49,334 bases of DNA from Paludibacterium sp. (GCF_019232825.1 NZ_JAFAND010000011.1:1-49334), one strand, 5' to 3'. Positions 38,651 to 49,106 are shown, counted from the first letter of the stretch. A program made the numbers and translations. Notes: generated by a model from the letters alone, not told the origin.

Positions 38651-39844
38651 TTAAATGACATTTTCATGGCGCAGTTGTGCGATGGAAACAGCGTCGTAGC
38701 CCAATTCGGCCAGGATGGCGTCGGTGTGCTCGCCCAGTTTGGGGGGCACGCGCGCGTAGGTCACCGGCGTTTCGGACAGCTTGATCGGACAGCCGACCAT
38801 CGGCACGTCCAAGCCGGCGGCGTCCGGCATGTGCACCTCCAAGCCGCGATGCTTGATTTGCGGATCGGCGAAGGCCTCGTCGACGGTATTGATCGGCCCG
38901 CCCGGCACGCCGATACGGTCAAGCAACGGCAACCATTCGTCGCGGTGCTGGCGGGCGAACTCTGCCGCCAGCAGCGGCACGAGGATGTCGCGATGCCGCA
39001 CGCGTGCCGGATTGGTGGCGAAACGCGCGTCCTTCGCCCATTCGGGGTGGCCGAAACACTCGGCCAATGCGGCGAATTGACGATCGTTGCCGCAAGCCAG
39101 AATCAAATGGCTGCCGCCCGCGCAGGCAAAGACCTGATAGGGCACGATATTGGCATGCGCATTGCCAAGCCGTGGCGGCACACGGCCCCCTACCAGCCAG
39201 TTTGAATTCACATTGGCCAGCATGGCCACCGCGCAATCGAAGAGCGCCATGTCGATATATTGCCCGCGCCCCGTGCGATCGCGCGCCAAAAGCGCCGCCA
39301 TGACCGCGTTGGCCGCGTAAAGCCCGGTAAAAACGTCGGTGACCGCCACGCCGACCTTGTGCGGTTCGCCGTCACTCGGACCGGTAATGCTCATCAAGCC
39401 GGACATGCCCTGCAGGATGTAATCGTAGCCCGGCAGCGCGCTGTAGGGGCCGTCCTGCCCAAAACCGGTGACGGAACAATACACCAGGCGTGGATTGAGG
39501 GCGGATAGGGCGGCGTAATCCAATCCGTATTTGGCGAGCCCGCCCACCTTGTAGTTTTCCAGCAGCACGTCGGCCTCTTCTGCGAGGCGGCGCACGACCT
39601 CCTGGCCCGCGGGCGTGGCGATGTCGACAGTCAACGAGCGCTTGCCGCGGTTGGTGCAAAGAAAATAGGCCGCCGTGCCGTCTTCCAAGGCCGGCGGCGC
39701 CCACTGCCGCGTGTCGTCGCCGCTGCCCGGCCGCTCCAGCTTGATGACGTCGGCCCCGAGATCGGCCAGCAACTGGCCGGCCCAAGGCCCGGCCAGCACG
39801 CGCGACAGATCGAGCACCTTGATGCCCTGCAATGCTCCGGCCAT
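38651..39844 (-). CDS. CaiB/BaiF family CoA transferase (probable glutarate CoA transferase)
   Basis: A 397-residue class III CoA transferase. The N-terminus GIKVLDLSRVLAGPWAGQLL and GADVIKLERPG are family marks. The expected catalytic Asp is in the YIDMALFDCAVAML block (IDMALFD). The gene starts 14 bases after gcdH on the same strand. In this context it probably activates glutarate to glutaryl-CoA with succinyl-CoA as donor, as the SUGCT-type enzymes do. Substrate is inferred from context; related enzymes use other dicarboxylates. Confidence 0.88.
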   Translation of the reverse strand: MAGALQGIKVLDLSRVLAGPWAGQLLADLGADVIKLERPGSGDDTRQWAPPALEDGTAAYFLCTNRGKRSLTVDIATPAGQEVVRRLAEEADVLLENYKVGGLAKYGLDYAALSALNPRLVYCSVTGFGQDGPYSALPGYDYILQGMSGLMSITGPSDGEPHKVGVAVTDVFTGLYAANAVMAALLARDRTGRGQYIDMALFDCAVAMLANVNSNWLVGGRVPPRLGNAHANIVPYQVFACAGGSHLILACGNDRQFAALAECFGHPEWAKDARFATNPARVRHRDILVPLLAAEFARQHRDEWLPLLDRIGVPGGPINTVDEAFADPQIKHRGLEVHMPDAAGLDVPMVGCPIKLSETPVTYARVPPKLGEHTDAILAELGYDAVSIAQLRHENVI

Positions 39845-39858
39845 GATTTCCCCCTCGC

Positions 39859-41046
39859 TCAGCAGAAGGCCTGGATGCCGGTCTGCGCACGCCCCAGAAT
39901 CAGCGCATGCACATCATGCGTGCCCTCGTAGGTGTTGACCGCCTCCAGATTCATCACATGACGGATGACATGGAATTCGTCGGCAATACCGTTGCCGCCG
40001 TGCATATCGCGCGCCACGCGGGCGATATCCAGCGACTTGCCGCAGTTGTTGCGCTTGATCAGCGAAATCATTTCCGGACTGGCGCGGCCCTCGTCCAGCA
40101 GGCGCCCGACGCGCAGCGCTGCCTGGAGCCCCAGCGTGATTTCGGTCTGCATGTTGGCAAGCTTAAGCTGCACCAGCTGCGTCGCCGCCAGCGGCCGGCC
40201 GAACTGCTTGCGGTCCAGCGTATATTGGCGCGCGGCGTGCCAACAGAACTCGGCGGCGCCGAGGCTGCCCCAGGCAATGCCGTAGCGCGCCTTGTTCAGG
40301 CAGCCAAACGGCCCTTTCAAGCCGCTCACGCCCGGCAGCAGCGCGTCTTCAGGCACGAACACGTCGTCCATCACGATTTCGCCGGTGATCGACGCGCGTA
40401 GGCTGAACTTGCCATGGATTTTCGGCATCGACAGTCCCTTGGTGCCGCGCTCGAGCAGGAAGCCGCGGATCTCATCGGCATCGTCCTTGGCCCAAACGAC
40501 GCAAACGTCGGCGATCGGGCTATTGGTGATCCACATCTTGCTGCCTTTGAGCAAATACCCGCCATCAACCTTGCGCGCGCGGGTTTTCATGCTGCCCGGA
40601 TCAGAACCGGCATCCGGTTCGGTCAAGCCGAAACAGCCGACGAGCTCGCCGGTCGCCAGCCGCGGCAGGTACTTATCCTTCTGCGCCTCGCTGCCGTAGG
40701 CCCAAATCGGGTGCATGACCAGTGACGACTGCACGCTCATCGCCGAGCGATAACCGGAATCCACCCGCTCCACCTCGCGCGCCACCAAACCATAGGCGAC
40801 GTGAGACAGTCCCGCGCAACCGTAACCATCGATGGTGCAGCCAAGCAGACCGAGTTCCCCCATCTCCGACAGGATCTCGCGGTCGAAGCGCTCCTCGCGA
40901 TTGGCGACGAGCACGCGCGGCATCAGCTGCTCTTGGCAATAATCGCGCGCGCTATCGCGCGCCATGCGCTCGTCGTCGGTCAGTTCATCGTTCAGCAGCA
41001 AGGCATCGTCCCAGGCGAAGGCCGGGCGTTGGGTGGATTGAGCCAT
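39859..41046 (-). CDS. gcdH: Glutaryl-CoA dehydrogenase
   Basis: A 395-residue acyl-CoA dehydrogenase that both oxidises and decarboxylates glutaryl-CoA to crotonyl-CoA. Marks are [20 protein letters not shown] and [20 protein letters not shown] (FAD/substrate site), [13 protein letters not shown], and the catalytic Glu in [17 protein letters not shown]. These match GCDH rather than generic short-chain enzymes. It heads a two-gene unit with the CoA transferase and is divergent from an IclR regulator, with a palindrome between. AGGAG lies before the ATG. Confidence 0.95.
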   Translation of the reverse strand: MAQSTQRPAFAWDDALLLNDELTDDERMARDSARDYCQEQLMPRVLVANREERFDREILSEMGELGLLGCTIDGYGCAGLSHVAYGLVAREVERVDSGYRSAMSVQSSLVMHPIWAYGSEAQKDKYLPRLATGELVGCFGLTEPDAGSDPGSMKTRARKVDGGYLLKGSKMWITNSPIADVCVVWAKDDADEIRGFLLERGTKGLSMPKIHGKFSLRASITGEIVMDDVFVPEDALLPGVSGLKGPFGCLNKARYGIAWGSLGAAEFCWHAARQYTLDRKQFGRPLAATQLVQLKLANMQTEITLGLQAALRVGRLLDEGRASPEMISLIKRNNCGKSLDIARVARDMHGGNGIADEFHVIRHVMNLEAVNTYEGTHDVHALILGRAQTGIQAFC

Positions 41047-41061
41047 CTGGATTCTCCTCTG

Positions 41062-41076
41062 TTCTGCATTGCAGAA
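41062..41076. promoter_or_regulatory. Candidate IclR operator palindrome
   Basis: TTCTGC ATT GCAGAA is a perfect 15-base palindrome in the 89-base gap between gcdH and iclR. On the minus strand CATAAT (possible -10 of gcdH) abuts it, so bound regulator would cover the gcdH start. The size fits IclR-family operators. Confidence 0.55.
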
Positions 41077-41135
41077 TTATGTTTTACTATGCGAAACCAG
41101 ACTATCAATCCTCATAGCGACTTGTAAAGCACGAC

Positions 41136-41936
41136 ATGACAAATCAATCGCTTGCCCAAGAGACCGGCGCCGAGCCGGCACAAGATCGCCACTTCGTCAC
41201 CGCGCTCGCGCGCGGCTTGCAGGTGTTGGCCGCCTTTCTCCCTGGCGAAGGTTCGCTGTCCAATCAGCAACTGGCGCAGCGCACCGGCCTGCCGAAATCG
41301 ACAGTGTCGCGTTTGAGTTACACGCTGACCCGCTTAGGCTATCTGGCGCAGGATGCGGAAAGCGGCGGCTACCGGCCGGGGCTGGCGGGGCTGTCGCTCG
41401 CCGGCGGCCTGCTCGGCAGCTTCGACATCCGCCGCGTGGCGGGCCCATTGATGCGCGCGTTTTCCCAGGCCCATGCCATCTCCACCAGCCTGGGGCTGCT
41501 CGATGGCACCGATATCGTCTATCTGGAAACCTGCCGCAGCCAAGCCCGTGTCTCGGTGCAACTGAGCGTCGGTTCGCGCGTGCCGCTGGCCACCACCGCC
41601 ATCGGCCGCGCCTGTTATGCGGGATTGCCGCCTAGCGAACAGGCCATGTTGCGGCCGCTCTTGGCCGCGCGCTACGGCGACGCCTGGCCGGCCCATGAAG
41701 CCAGGCTGGCCGCTGCCGGCGAAGAAGCGCGCCAAAGAGGTTTTTGCACGTCGTTTGGGGAATTCGAGCCGGATGTGATGGCCGTCGGGGTCGCGCTGCC
41801 GCCGCTCGTCGCGGGTCATGGCGCCATGTGCTTGAACGCCAGCGGACCGGTTTTCGCCTTTGATGAAAACGACATGGCCGGACGCATTGGTCCGGCCCTG
41901 CTGGCGTTGCGCGACCAGATCATGCCGCGCAAGTGA
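41136..41936 (+). CDS. IclR-family transcriptional regulator
   Basis: A 266-residue IclR regulator. The N-terminal winged helix has LSNQQLAQRTGLPKSTVSRL near residue 45; the C-terminal effector domain follows with HAISTSLGLLDGTDIVYLE, LATTAIGRACYAGLPPSEQA and FGEFEPDVMAVGVALPPLV. It is divergent from gcdH, so it probably controls the gcdH-CoA transferase unit and itself through the palindrome at 41062. The effector may be glutarate or glutaryl-CoA (inference). Downstream is a convergent CBS-domain gene 3 bases away. Confidence 0.92.
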   Translation: MTNQSLAQETGAEPAQDRHFVTALARGLQVLAAFLPGEGSLSNQQLAQRTGLPKSTVSRLSYTLTRLGYLAQDAESGGYRPGLAGLSLAGGLLGSFDIRRVAGPLMRAFSQAHAISTSLGLLDGTDIVYLETCRSQARVSVQLSVGSRVPLATTAIGRACYAGLPPSEQAMLRPLLAARYGDAWPAHEARLAAAGEEARQRGFCTSFGEFEPDVMAVGVALPPLVAGHGAMCLNASGPVFAFDENDMAGRIGPALLALRDQIMPRK

Positions 41937-41939
41937 AAA

Positions 41940-42374
41940 CTAGGCGTTTTGGATGTAATGCACCAGCTGGTCGATGAAGAACTGTTGCTCGGCGATGGTG
42001 GCGCGCACCAGATCGCCGATCGACAGCATACCAATCACCAGGCCGTCTTCCATCACCGGCAGGTGGCGAATATGGCGCTCGGTCATGAGCGCCATGCATT
42101 CTTGCAAGGTGTTGTCCGGCTTCACGTAGACGACGCGGCTGGTCATGATGTCGCGCACCGGCGTGGTGATCGACGTACGTCCTTGCAGCACGATTCTCCG
42201 GGCGTAGTCCCGCTCCGAAAAGATGCCCTGCACGTCGCCCATTTCCATCACCAGCACCGCCCCCACGTCTTCGTCGGCCATCACTTGCAACGCCTGGTAC
42301 ACCGTTGCATCGGGGCTCACCGAAATCAAGGGCCGGTGCGATTTCTCATTGAGCAGCTGTCGTACCGTATGCAT
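41940..42374 (-). CDS. CBS-domain pair protein
   Basis: A 144-residue protein made of two CBS motifs: SVSPDATVYQALQVMADEDV (about 18-70) and YVKPDNTLQECMALMTERHI (about 82-130). CBS pairs bind adenosine nucleotides such as AMP, ATP or SAM. The start at 42374 has GGGAG 5 bases before it; upstream in-frame sequence overlaps argB and looks unrelated. Partner is unknown, as is usual for stand-alone CBS proteins. It lies 68 bases downstream of argB. Confidence 0.88.
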   Translation of the reverse strand: MHTVRQLLNEKSHRPLISVSPDATVYQALQVMADEDVGAVLVMEMGDVQGIFSERDYARRIVLQGRTSITTPVRDIMTSRVVYVKPDNTLQECMALMTERHIRHLPVMEDGLVIGMLSIGDLVRATIAEQQFFIDQLVHYIQNA

Positions 42375-42442
42375 GTCATCTCCCATTGTCGTTGTGATAG
42401 CGCGAGGCGTGTCATCACTATAGACAATGGGAAGGGATGTCA

Positions 42443-43345
<903 letters not shown>

Positions 43346-43408
43346 CTAACGGCATAGCGCCTGATGCGGGGGCATCATCCACCATCCTCCGCCCAACCGG
43401 AAGCCGAC

Positions 43409-44743
43409 GTGAGAAAAATTGCCTGTTCGCTGGCTTGCTGCTTCGCGGTGATCGGTATGAGCACACCCGTCGCGGCTTTCGACCTGCTGCTCGCGTGGCG
43501 CGCCGCGCGCTTGCACGACGCCGGCTACGCCGCGGCGCAAAGCGATTATCGCGCCGGCCGCGAACAAGCGCCCCTGGGCCGCGCGCCACTCATGCCGCAA
43601 ATCAGCCTGATTGGCAACTATCAACAGAGCCACACGATCAATCAACCGCTGGCCGACGGGCTTCTTCACGACGCGGACGGAGCGACACGCGGCATGGCCG
43701 TCCAGCTGACACAGTCGCTGTTCGATCCCGGCAAGTGGGCCGGCTTTCGCAAAGGACAAGCCAGCCAAGCACGGGCGGCCATCCTGCTCGATATCGCCAG
43801 TCAGCAATTGATGGTCGATGTGGCGGCGGCCTATTTCAACGTGCTGCAAGCACAAGATAATCTGACCGCAACGCAGATGGCCCTGAAGGCTTATGCCAAC
43901 CGCCGGGCCCAAGCCGAGAAGGAATTTGAAATCGGTCAGGCGACCATCGCGGATGCCATGGAGGCGCAGGCAGGTTACGACAGTGCCGTGGCGGATGAAA
44001 TACAGGCGCAAAGCGATCTGGAGATCCACCGCAGCGCGCTGGCCCGCCTGACGGGCTTGCCGGCGCAATCGCCGCAGCCGCTCGCGGCGCCGTTCCCGCT
44101 GGCGCTTCCCTCGCCTGCCCGTCAGGAAGACTGGCAAACGCTCGCAGAGCACAACAATCTGGCGATCCGCGCCCAGGCACTGGCCCTCTTCATGACAGAA
44201 CAGTCGCTGAAAGAGCGCCGGGCCGGCCGGCTCCCGACCGTCCAGCTGATTGCCGACTACAAAGACAACACCACGCAGGCCCCCACCGGCGCCATCCGCC
44301 AGCAAAGCCGCGCGCGCATCGGTTCGGTAGCTATCGCCTTCAATATGCCGTTATCCACGGGCGGTAGCCTCCGTGCGCAAGTGCGCGAAGCGGCGGCGCA
44401 CCGGGACAGCGCGCGGGACAAGCTGCTCGACACGCGGCGCCATGTCCGCGAAGAAATCCGTCGCGCCTGGCTCGGCATCACCGATGGCGCTGCCTCGGTC
44501 CGTGCCCAGGCGCAGCGGCTCGTCTCGGCTCAGCGCAAGCTCGACGCCACCGAACGGGGGCGCGAAGTCGGTATTCGCACCAACCTTGACTTGCTTAAAG
44601 CGCAACAGGAATACAGCGACGTATTCAAGGCGCTCGCCGGCGCTCGCTATCGTTTTCTCAATGCCAGGCTAAAACTGGCGCAATCGGCGGGCCAATTGGA
44701 CGAAACCGTACTGGCCCAGGTCAATCGGGCCATTCAGCCCTAG
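43409..44743 (+). CDS. TolC-family outer membrane efflux/secretion protein
   Basis: A 444-residue TolC-family protein. The GTG start gives MRKIACSLACCFAVIG..AAF, a signal peptide; the ATG further up would precede it with unrelated residues. The family repeats are visible: AQLTQSLFDPGKWAGF and YFNVLQAQDNLTATQMALKA in the first half, IAFNMPLSTGGSLRAQVREA and TNLDLLKAQQEYSDVFKALA in the second. It would form the outer membrane duct of a type I secretion or efflux system. No membrane fusion protein or ABC transporter is adjacent, so it is an orphan here. Convergence with nothing; 139 bases precede gabT. Confidence 0.87.
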   Translation: MRKIACSLACCFAVIGMSTPVAAFDLLLAWRAARLHDAGYAAAQSDYRAGREQAPLGRAPLMPQISLIGNYQQSHTINQPLADGLLHDADGATRGMAVQLTQSLFDPGKWAGFRKGQASQARAAILLDIASQQLMVDVAAAYFNVLQAQDNLTATQMALKAYANRRAQAEKEFEIGQATIADAMEAQAGYDSAVADEIQAQSDLEIHRSALARLTGLPAQSPQPLAAPFPLALPSPARQEDWQTLAEHNNLAIRAQALALFMTEQSLKERRAGRLPTVQLIADYKDNTTQAPTGAIRQQSRARIGSVAIAFNMPLSTGGSLRAQVREAAAHRDSARDKLLDTRRHVREEIRRAWLGITDGAASVRAQAQRLVSAQRKLDATERGREVGIRTNLDLLKAQQEYSDVFKALAGARYRFLNARLKLAQSAGQLDETVLAQVNRAIQP

Positions 44744-44752
44744 CTCGGCGCC

Positions 44753-44780
44753 ATGTCATGCTAGGGGCTGTGCATGACAT
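44753..44780. promoter_or_regulatory. Inverted repeat upstream of gabT
   Basis: ATGTCATGC (44753-44761) and GCATGACAT (44772-44780) are perfectly complementary around 10 bases. No T-run follows, so it is more likely a regulator site for gabT-gabD or a stem ending the TolC-like mRNA than a standard terminator. The rest of the 139-base gap is AT-rich and probably contains the gabT promoter. Confidence 0.5.
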
Positions 44781-44882
44781 ACAACAAGTGTTTAATTTAT
44801 TCATCTCCCTGTAGCTTTTTGCTAAACGCGTTATTAGAATCGAATGACCAATTACATGGCACTGCCAACAGAGGAGAACCAG

Positions 44883-46142
44883 ATGTCGGATTTGCTGAAG
44901 CGTAAGGCGCAGGCCACCCCACGCGGCGTCGGGGTCATGTGCGATTTTTTTGTCGAGCGTGCCAAGAACGCAGAACTGTGGACCACCGAGGGTAAGCGCT
45001 ACATCGATTTTGCCGGCGGGATCGGCGTGCTGAACACGGGCCATCTGCATCCCAAGGTCCAGGCGGCAGTGAGCGCTCAACTGCAACAATTCAGCCATAC
45101 CTGCTATCAAGTGGTGCCGTACGAGTCCTACATTTCGTTGGCGGAGAAAATCAATCAACGCGCGCCGGGCGCGGCGGCGAAAAAAACCGCCTTCTTCACC
45201 ACCGGCGCCGAAGCGGTGGAAAACGCCATCAAGATCGCTCGCGCCGCGACCGGCCGCCCGGCGGTGATTGCCTTCGGCGGGGCATTCCATGGCAGAACGC
45301 TACTAGGCATGGCGCTCACCGGTAAAGTCGTGCCGTACAAGGTCGGCTTCGGGCCCTTCCCGTCGGACATCTACCACGCCCCCTACCCGAATGCCTTGCA
45401 CGGCGTCAGCGTTGACGACGCCATCGCCGGCGTGGAAAAACTGTTCAAATACGACGTGGACCCGGGCCGCGTCGCCGCCATTCTGTTCGAACCGGTGCAG
45501 GGTGAAGGCGGGTTCTACCCGGCCCCGGCCGACTTCGTACGCCGCTTGCGCGCACTGTGCGACCAGCATGGTATTTTGCTCGTCGCCGATGAAGTGCAGG
45601 CCGGCTTCGCCCGCACCGGCAAGCTGTTCGCCATGGAACATTACGATGTGGCGGCGGACTTGATCACGCTGGCCAAGAGCTTGGCCGGCGGCTTCCCGCT
45701 CTCCGCCGTCGTTGGCCGCGCCGAACTAATGGATGCGCCCGCGCCGGGGGGGCTCGGCGGCACCTACGCCGGCAACCCGCTCGCGCTTGCCGCCGCCGAA
45801 GCCGTGTTGGACGTCATCGAGGAAGAAAACCTGACGGTGCGCGCCAATACGCTCGGCGCGCTACTGCAGGAGAAACTGCGCGCGCTCAAGCACAGCGTGC
45901 CGCAGATTGCCGAGGTGCGCGGTCTGGGCAGCATGGTGGCGGTCGAATTCTTGAAGCCCGGCAGCCACGAACCGGATGCCGATTTCACCAAGAAAGTACA
46001 AGCCGAGGCGCTGCGTCGCGGTCTGATTCTGCTGACTTGCGGCACCTACGCCAACGTGGTGCGCTTCCTGTTCCCGCTGACGGTCGAAGATGCCGTGTTC
46101 GATGAGGCGTTGGGCATTTTGGAACAGGCACTGAAGGCCTAA
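44883..46142 (+). CDS. gabT: 4-aminobutyrate / 5-aminovalerate aminotransferase
   Basis: A 419-residue class III PLP aminotransferase of the GabT type. Marks are FFTTGAEAVENAIKIARAAT, the FGGAFHGRTLLGMALTGK block, LVADEVQAGFARTGKLFAME (PLP Asp) and LITLAKSLAGGFPLSAVVG with the PLP Lys. It moves the amino group of GABA (or 5-aminovalerate) to 2-oxoglutarate, giving succinate (or glutarate) semialdehyde. GAGGAG stands before the ATG at 44883; an upstream ATG lacks a site. gabD follows by 13 bases, an operon. Because gcdH is nearby, the DavT role is plausible. Confidence 0.93.
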   Translation: MSDLLKRKAQATPRGVGVMCDFFVERAKNAELWTTEGKRYIDFAGGIGVLNTGHLHPKVQAAVSAQLQQFSHTCYQVVPYESYISLAEKINQRAPGAAAKKTAFFTTGAEAVENAIKIARAATGRPAVIAFGGAFHGRTLLGMALTGKVVPYKVGFGPFPSDIYHAPYPNALHGVSVDDAIAGVEKLFKYDVDPGRVAAILFEPVQGEGGFYPAPADFVRRLRALCDQHGILLVADEVQAGFARTGKLFAMEHYDVAADLITLAKSLAGGFPLSAVVGRAELMDAPAPGGLGGTYAGNPLALAAAEAVLDVIEEENLTVRANTLGALLQEKLRALKHSVPQIAEVRGLGSMVAVEFLKPGSHEPDADFTKKVQAEALRRGLILLTCGTYANVVRFLFPLTVEDAVFDEALGILEQALKA

Positions 46143-46155
46143 GAGGAGTCATGGC

Positions 46156-47616
46156 ATGTTGAATCTGAAAGATCCGGCTCTATTGCGCCAGCAATGTTAT
46201 ATCAATGGCGAATGGCAGAATGCCGACGACGGCGCCACGATCGAGGTCACCAACCCAGCAACGGGTGAATGCATCGCCACGGTGCCGAAGATGGGCCGAG
46301 CCGAAGCCCTGCGCGCCGTGGCCGCGGCGGAGCACGCGTTCCCCTTGTGGAAAAAGAAAACCGCCAAAGAACGCGCCGCCATCCTGCGCCGCTGGTACGA
46401 CCTGATGATGGCCAACCAGGAAGATCTGGCCATCATCCTGACCGCCGAGCAGGGCAAGCCGCTGGCCGAGGCCAAAGGTGAGATCGCCTATGGCGCCTCG
46501 TATATCGAGTGGTATGCCGAAGAAGCCAAGCGCGTCTATGGCGACACCGTGCCGACCAGTCAAGGCGATAAGCGCATCCTGGTATTGAAGGAACCGATCG
46601 GCGTCACCGCCGCGATCACACCGTGGAACTTTCCCAACGCCATGATCACGCGCAAAGCGGCGCCGGCATTGGCCGCCGGTTGCCCGATGGTGGTGCGCCC
46701 GGCAAGCCAGACGCCGTTGTCGGCGCTGGCCATCGCCGTGCTGGCCGAGCGCGCCGGCGTGCCGGCAGGCGTATTCTCGGTGCTGACCGGGGGCTCGAGC
46801 GAAATCGGGGCCGTGCTGACCGGCGCCGACGCCGTGCGCAAATTCAGCTTCACCGGTTCGACCGAAGTGGGCCGCAAGCTGATCGCCCAATGCGCCACCA
46901 CCGTCAAAAAGGTGTCGATGGAACTTGGTGGCAATGCGCCGTTCATCGTGTTCGACGACGCCGATCTGGATGCCGCCGTCGAGGGCGCGATGATCTCCAA
47001 GTATCGCAACGCGGGTCAGACATGCGTTTGCGCCAATCGCATCTATGTTCAGGACGGGGTGCACGACGCGTTCGTGGAGAAATTCCTCGCCGCGGTCGGC
47101 AAACTCTCGGTGGGCAACGGCCTGGAGGCCGGCGTCAACCAAGGGCCGTTGATCGATACCAACGCTGTGCGCAAAGTCGAGGAACATATCGCCGACGCCG
47201 TCGGCAAGGGCGGTAAGCTGGTGCTGGGCGGCAAACGCCACGCATTGGGCGGCAGCTTCTTCGAGCCCACCGTGGTCACCGGCGTCACACGCGACATGAA
47301 AGTCGCGCGTGAGGAAACCTTCGGTCCGCTGGCGCCGATCTTCCGCTTCAGTACGGAAGAGGAGGCGCTGCAACTCGCGAACGATACCGAGTTCGGCCTG
47401 GCAAGCTATTTCTACGCCCGAGATCTCGGCCGCATCTTCCGCGTGGCGGAGGGCCTGGAGTACGGCATGGTGGCGGTCAACACCGGCATTCTCTCCAACG
47501 AGACGGCGCCTTTCGGCGGCGTCAAACAGTCGGGGCTGGGTCGCGAAGGGTCCAAGTACGGTATCGAGGATTATCTGGAAATCAAATACCTGTGCCTGGG
47601 CGGCATCGACCGCTAA
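46156..47616 (+). CDS. gabD: Succinate / glutarate semialdehyde dehydrogenase
   Basis: A 486-residue NAD(P)-dependent aldehyde dehydrogenase of the GabD/DavD type. Marks are TPWNFPNAMITRKAAPALAA, FTGSTEVGRKL, the catalytic Glu in VSMELGGNAPFIVFDDADLD and the catalytic Cys in NAGQTCVCANRIYVQ. It oxidises succinate semialdehyde (or glutarate semialdehyde) produced by the gabT product. AGGAG precedes the ATG. It ends at a strong bidirectional terminator. Either GABA shunt or lysine/5-aminovalerate breakdown fits. Confidence 0.95.
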   Translation: MLNLKDPALLRQQCYINGEWQNADDGATIEVTNPATGECIATVPKMGRAEALRAVAAAEHAFPLWKKKTAKERAAILRRWYDLMMANQEDLAIILTAEQGKPLAEAKGEIAYGASYIEWYAEEAKRVYGDTVPTSQGDKRILVLKEPIGVTAAITPWNFPNAMITRKAAPALAAGCPMVVRPASQTPLSALAIAVLAERAGVPAGVFSVLTGGSSEIGAVLTGADAVRKFSFTGSTEVGRKLIAQCATTVKKVSMELGGNAPFIVFDDADLDAAVEGAMISKYRNAGQTCVCANRIYVQDGVHDAFVEKFLAAVGKLSVGNGLEAGVNQGPLIDTNAVRKVEEHIADAVGKGGKLVLGGKRHALGGSFFEPTVVTGVTRDMKVAREETFGPLAPIFRFSTEEEALQLANDTEFGLASYFYARDLGRIFRVAEGLEYGMVAVNTGILSNETAPFGGVKQSGLGREGSKYGIEDYLEIKYLCLGGIDR

Positions 47617-47620
47617 GGCA

Positions 47621-47648
47621 AAAAAAACCGGCGACAGCCGGTTTTTTT
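47621..47648. terminator. Bidirectional intrinsic terminator
   Basis: AACCGGC (47626-47632), loop GACA, GCCGGTT (47637-47643), with A-run before and T-run after, works for gabT-gabD on the plus strand and for the hypothetical gene at 47664 on the minus strand. Confidence 0.92.
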
Positions 47649-47663
47649 ATGCTTCATGCCGCA

Positions 47664-49106
47664 TCAATGCAATCGCGACAACCGCTCCGCCAATGGAATA
47701 CCCGCCTCTTCCAGACAATGCGACAGATCGCTCCAGGCGCGGGCGCGATCGGGAGCCACATCCGGCACCAGCATCCACGGCAAGCGCGCCACCACGTCCT
47801 CGCGCCCGCTTCGACGTAGCAACACCTCATAAGCTTGATGCTCCGGCTGATACTCCGCCTCGGCTTGCAGCGGCGCGCCACGACTGGCGTGTGCGGAGGC
47901 CAGCGCCAAGGTCAAAGCCAAACGCTTGCGGTTGATGCCGCCGATGCCGGCCGCCAAGGCTTCCCACCAGGGCAACGGCGCAAACAGCTCGGCCTCGCCG
48001 TACTCCATCTCGGCGCCGATCGCATCCTGCACCAGCGGCATCACCGCATCCAACGCGCCGCGGGCAAAGCGGCGCGCCTGTTCCTGCGGCAAGGCCCCGC
48101 GCTCAACCAAAAAGGGAATAAAGCTCAGCATTAACCGCGGATCCTGCGTCCGCCGGGCGGCCTCATAGGTCGCGCGCGCATCGTCCGGATTCATCGGCGC
48201 GTAGTCGCAACCGGCATCCATCACCGGTGCCAGGTGCACCAAATCCTGGCAAGCGCGCTCGTTGAGCATCTCGACCGTAAAGGCGGTCGGCGACATCCAC
48301 AGCGTTGCCTTGGGCGCGAGCCCCAATGCGTCGGCCAACACGGGTTCCGCCCGCTCGATGAGCGGAAAATGCCACCAGGCGCCGCCTTGCGCGCGCGAGA
48401 AGGCAAACGGCATGGCCCAGAGCTCGAACGACAGAATGGAGCCGTCTTTGTGCACGACCTCCGGATACGCGATGCAATCACGCGCCGTCGCCAACAAGAG
48501 CTCGCGCGCCGCGGGCGCTGTCTGCAGCCCCAACTGCGCTTCGGTCAGTACCGCCTGATCGCCGCCGGCCATGGTTTGCTGCACGAGGCCAGTCAGGCGC
48601 AATCTGCTCACGGGGCGCTCGCAGGCTTCCTGCGCCAGGGATTTCAAATTGGCCACCGCCGCCACACGCCCAGCCGGAGGCAGGGGCGTCATGGGGAAAA
48701 CGCGTATTTCCCGCGCGGGCAAACCCTCGTCGCGTTGTCGGTAGATATCTTGCAGGTCCAGATAGGTCTGCATGGCATCGTCGCAGATGGCTTGCAGTTC
48801 AGCCGCCGTTGGCGTGGCATCGTGAAAGAAGAAATCGAACAGACGAAAACCCTGATTGCAGACATAGATCGACACATTGTCGGTCTCGTCGAACAACAAC
48901 GCGCTGGCGAAAGCTTCCTGATCGTCGCCATCAAACGGGGTTTCATCATTGCCGACCAAGCGGCAGACGAACATCGGCGACTCGGTATGCACCAAGTACT
49001 CGCAAGGCTCCAATCCTTGCTCGTCGACAGCATCGCCAAAAATGAATCGGTTCGGACGCAAGGCCGAACCTTTGATACGGGCATTGCGGGGGTGCGGCTT
49101 CATCAT
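47664..49106 (-). CDS. Hypothetical protein, 480 residues
   Basis: A 480-residue protein I do not recognise. It begins with a basic stretch (MMKPHPRNARIKGSALRPNR), followed by an acidic part, two hydrophobic-aromatic segments (FRLFDFFFHD, YVCNQGF) and long Ala/Leu-rich helices in the second half. No signal peptide, membrane helix or catalytic motif is evident. The DxxxPFDGDDQEAFASALLF part near residue 58 and SFELWAMPFAFSRAQGGAWW near 228 may help a profile search. It lies between gabD (convergent) and an rRNA operon. GC and codon use resemble its neighbours, so it is a resident gene. Confidence 0.75.
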   Translation of the reverse strand: MMKPHPRNARIKGSALRPNRFIFGDAVDEQGLEPCEYLVHTESPMFVCRLVGNDETPFDGDDQEAFASALLFDETDNVSIYVCNQGFRLFDFFFHDATPTAAELQAICDDAMQTYLDLQDIYRQRDEGLPAREIRVFPMTPLPPAGRVAAVANLKSLAQEACERPVSRLRLTGLVQQTMAGGDQAVLTEAQLGLQTAPAARELLLATARDCIAYPEVVHKDGSILSFELWAMPFAFSRAQGGAWWHFPLIERAEPVLADALGLAPKATLWMSPTAFTVEMLNERACQDLVHLAPVMDAGCDYAPMNPDDARATYEAARRTQDPRLMLSFIPFLVERGALPQEQARRFARGALDAVMPLVQDAIGAEMEYGEAELFAPLPWWEALAAGIGGINRKRLALTLALASAHASRGAPLQAEAEYQPEHQAYEVLLRRSGREDVVARLPWMLVPDVAPDRARAWSDLSHCLEEAGIPLAERLSRLH

